Shown here piece by piece: positions 6,053 through 6,220 of a stretch of 6,220 nucleotides of DNA. The notes below the pieces were generated by a model. That model saw only the letters and a program-made list of their open reading frames with translations, was not told where the DNA came from and did no database searches. Origin of the DNA: JBGAWK01 sp044227665 (GTDB lineage Bacteria > Bacteroidota > Bacteroidia > Chitinophagales > JADIYW01); contig JBGAWK010000090.1 in the NCBI GenBank assembly GCA_044227665.1, positions 1-6,220 of the forward strand, written 5' to 3'. Position 1 is the stretch's first letter. Every line of letters begins with the position of its first letter. Both the position numbers and the translations under genes were made by a program.

Positions 6053-6220
6053 AAATGTAGGACTGGCATGTGGCTTTTCTCCTTATGGTGAGGATATTCG
6101 GTTCTCGTTGTTCCTACCCGACTATTTCAACTATCAGGATTTCAGTGCGTTTTATTACAATTCACCAACATTCGGGTACAGGTATTATTATCAAAATCAA
6201 TACGAATCCAATGTCTATGA
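6012..6220 (+). CDS. Exported protein of unknown function, N-terminal 69 residues (partial)
   Basis: Begins with ATG inside the 3' end of the lipoprotein gene, in another frame, and is still open at the window edge. Residues 1-19 form a good signal peptide (MKK, then a Leu/Ile-rich core) followed by LACG. Cleavage could be by signal peptidase I after Ala19, or by signal peptidase II at Cys20 with an imperfect lipobox (GLAC). The mature part starts CGFSPYGEDIRFSLF and is rich in Tyr and Phe (about one third of the residues after 40). I have a vague memory of large Bacteroidota proteins with a similar CG(F/W)xPYGExxRFSLF start next to TIM-barrel lipoproteins, but cannot verify it. The 41-base overlap and shared export route imply that the pair acts together at the cell surface or in the periplasm. 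Confidence 0.7.
   Translation, partial: MKKLIVSILLLLAKNVGLACGFSPYGEDIRFSLFLPDYFNYQDFSAFYYNSPTFGYRYYYQNQYESNVY

Noticed and set aside
1..6220. CRISPR arrays, insertion sequences, tRNA or rRNA genes, riboswitches
   Set aside because: No regularly spaced repeats, terminal inverted repeats, transposase motifs, cloverleaf sequences or long structured leaders were seen; intergenic space totals under 300 bases.

Overview
The window looks like chromosomal DNA from a member of the Bacteroidota. The grounds are the absence of Shine-Dalgarno sequences before any start codon, a good match to the Bacteroidota -7 promoter box (TAnnTTTG) in front of the dCTP deaminase gene, Bacteroidota-type versions of DUF456, dCTP deaminase and carboxy(nor)spermidine synthase, and tightly packed overlapping genes. 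I cannot name a genus. No mobile element, CRISPR array, tRNA or rRNA was seen, and no gap between genes exceeds 180 bases.

Layout. (1) Positions 1-1518, plus strand: the tail of a DUF456 membrane protein, then a single-pass membrane protein of unknown function, then a multi-pass membrane protein (weakly HTTM/DoxX-like). These overlap by 1 and 11 bases and look like one translationally coupled membrane operon. (2) Positions 1520-2053, minus strand: dcd, dCTP deaminase. It converges on the membrane operon with one base between the two stop codons, and its promoter appears to start transcription at or very near its ATG. (3) Positions 2125-4826, minus strand: an operon transcribed in the order carboxy(nor)spermidine synthase (saccharopine dehydrogenase fold), YdjA-type nitroreductase, AEC-family permease. 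The gaps are 15 bases and then a 4-base ATGA overlap. (4) Positions 4827-5002: a divergent, AT-rich intergenic region with candidate promoters and a small inverted repeat. (5) Positions 5003-6220, plus strand: a lipoprotein with a predicted TIM-barrel (DUF3142/GH18-like) domain and a GTG start, overlapped by 41 bases by a second exported protein that runs off the window.

Functionally, region 3 carries the first committed step of the carboxyspermidine route to spermidine or a homologue (aspartate semialdehyde plus a diamine). The decarboxylase partner (NspC/CASDC) is not in the window. The dcd gene supplies dUMP precursor for thymidylate synthesis. The membrane operon and the lipoprotein/exported-protein pair have no assigned role and are the parts most likely to hold something undescribed. 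I saw no clear evidence of a novel defence or mobile system.
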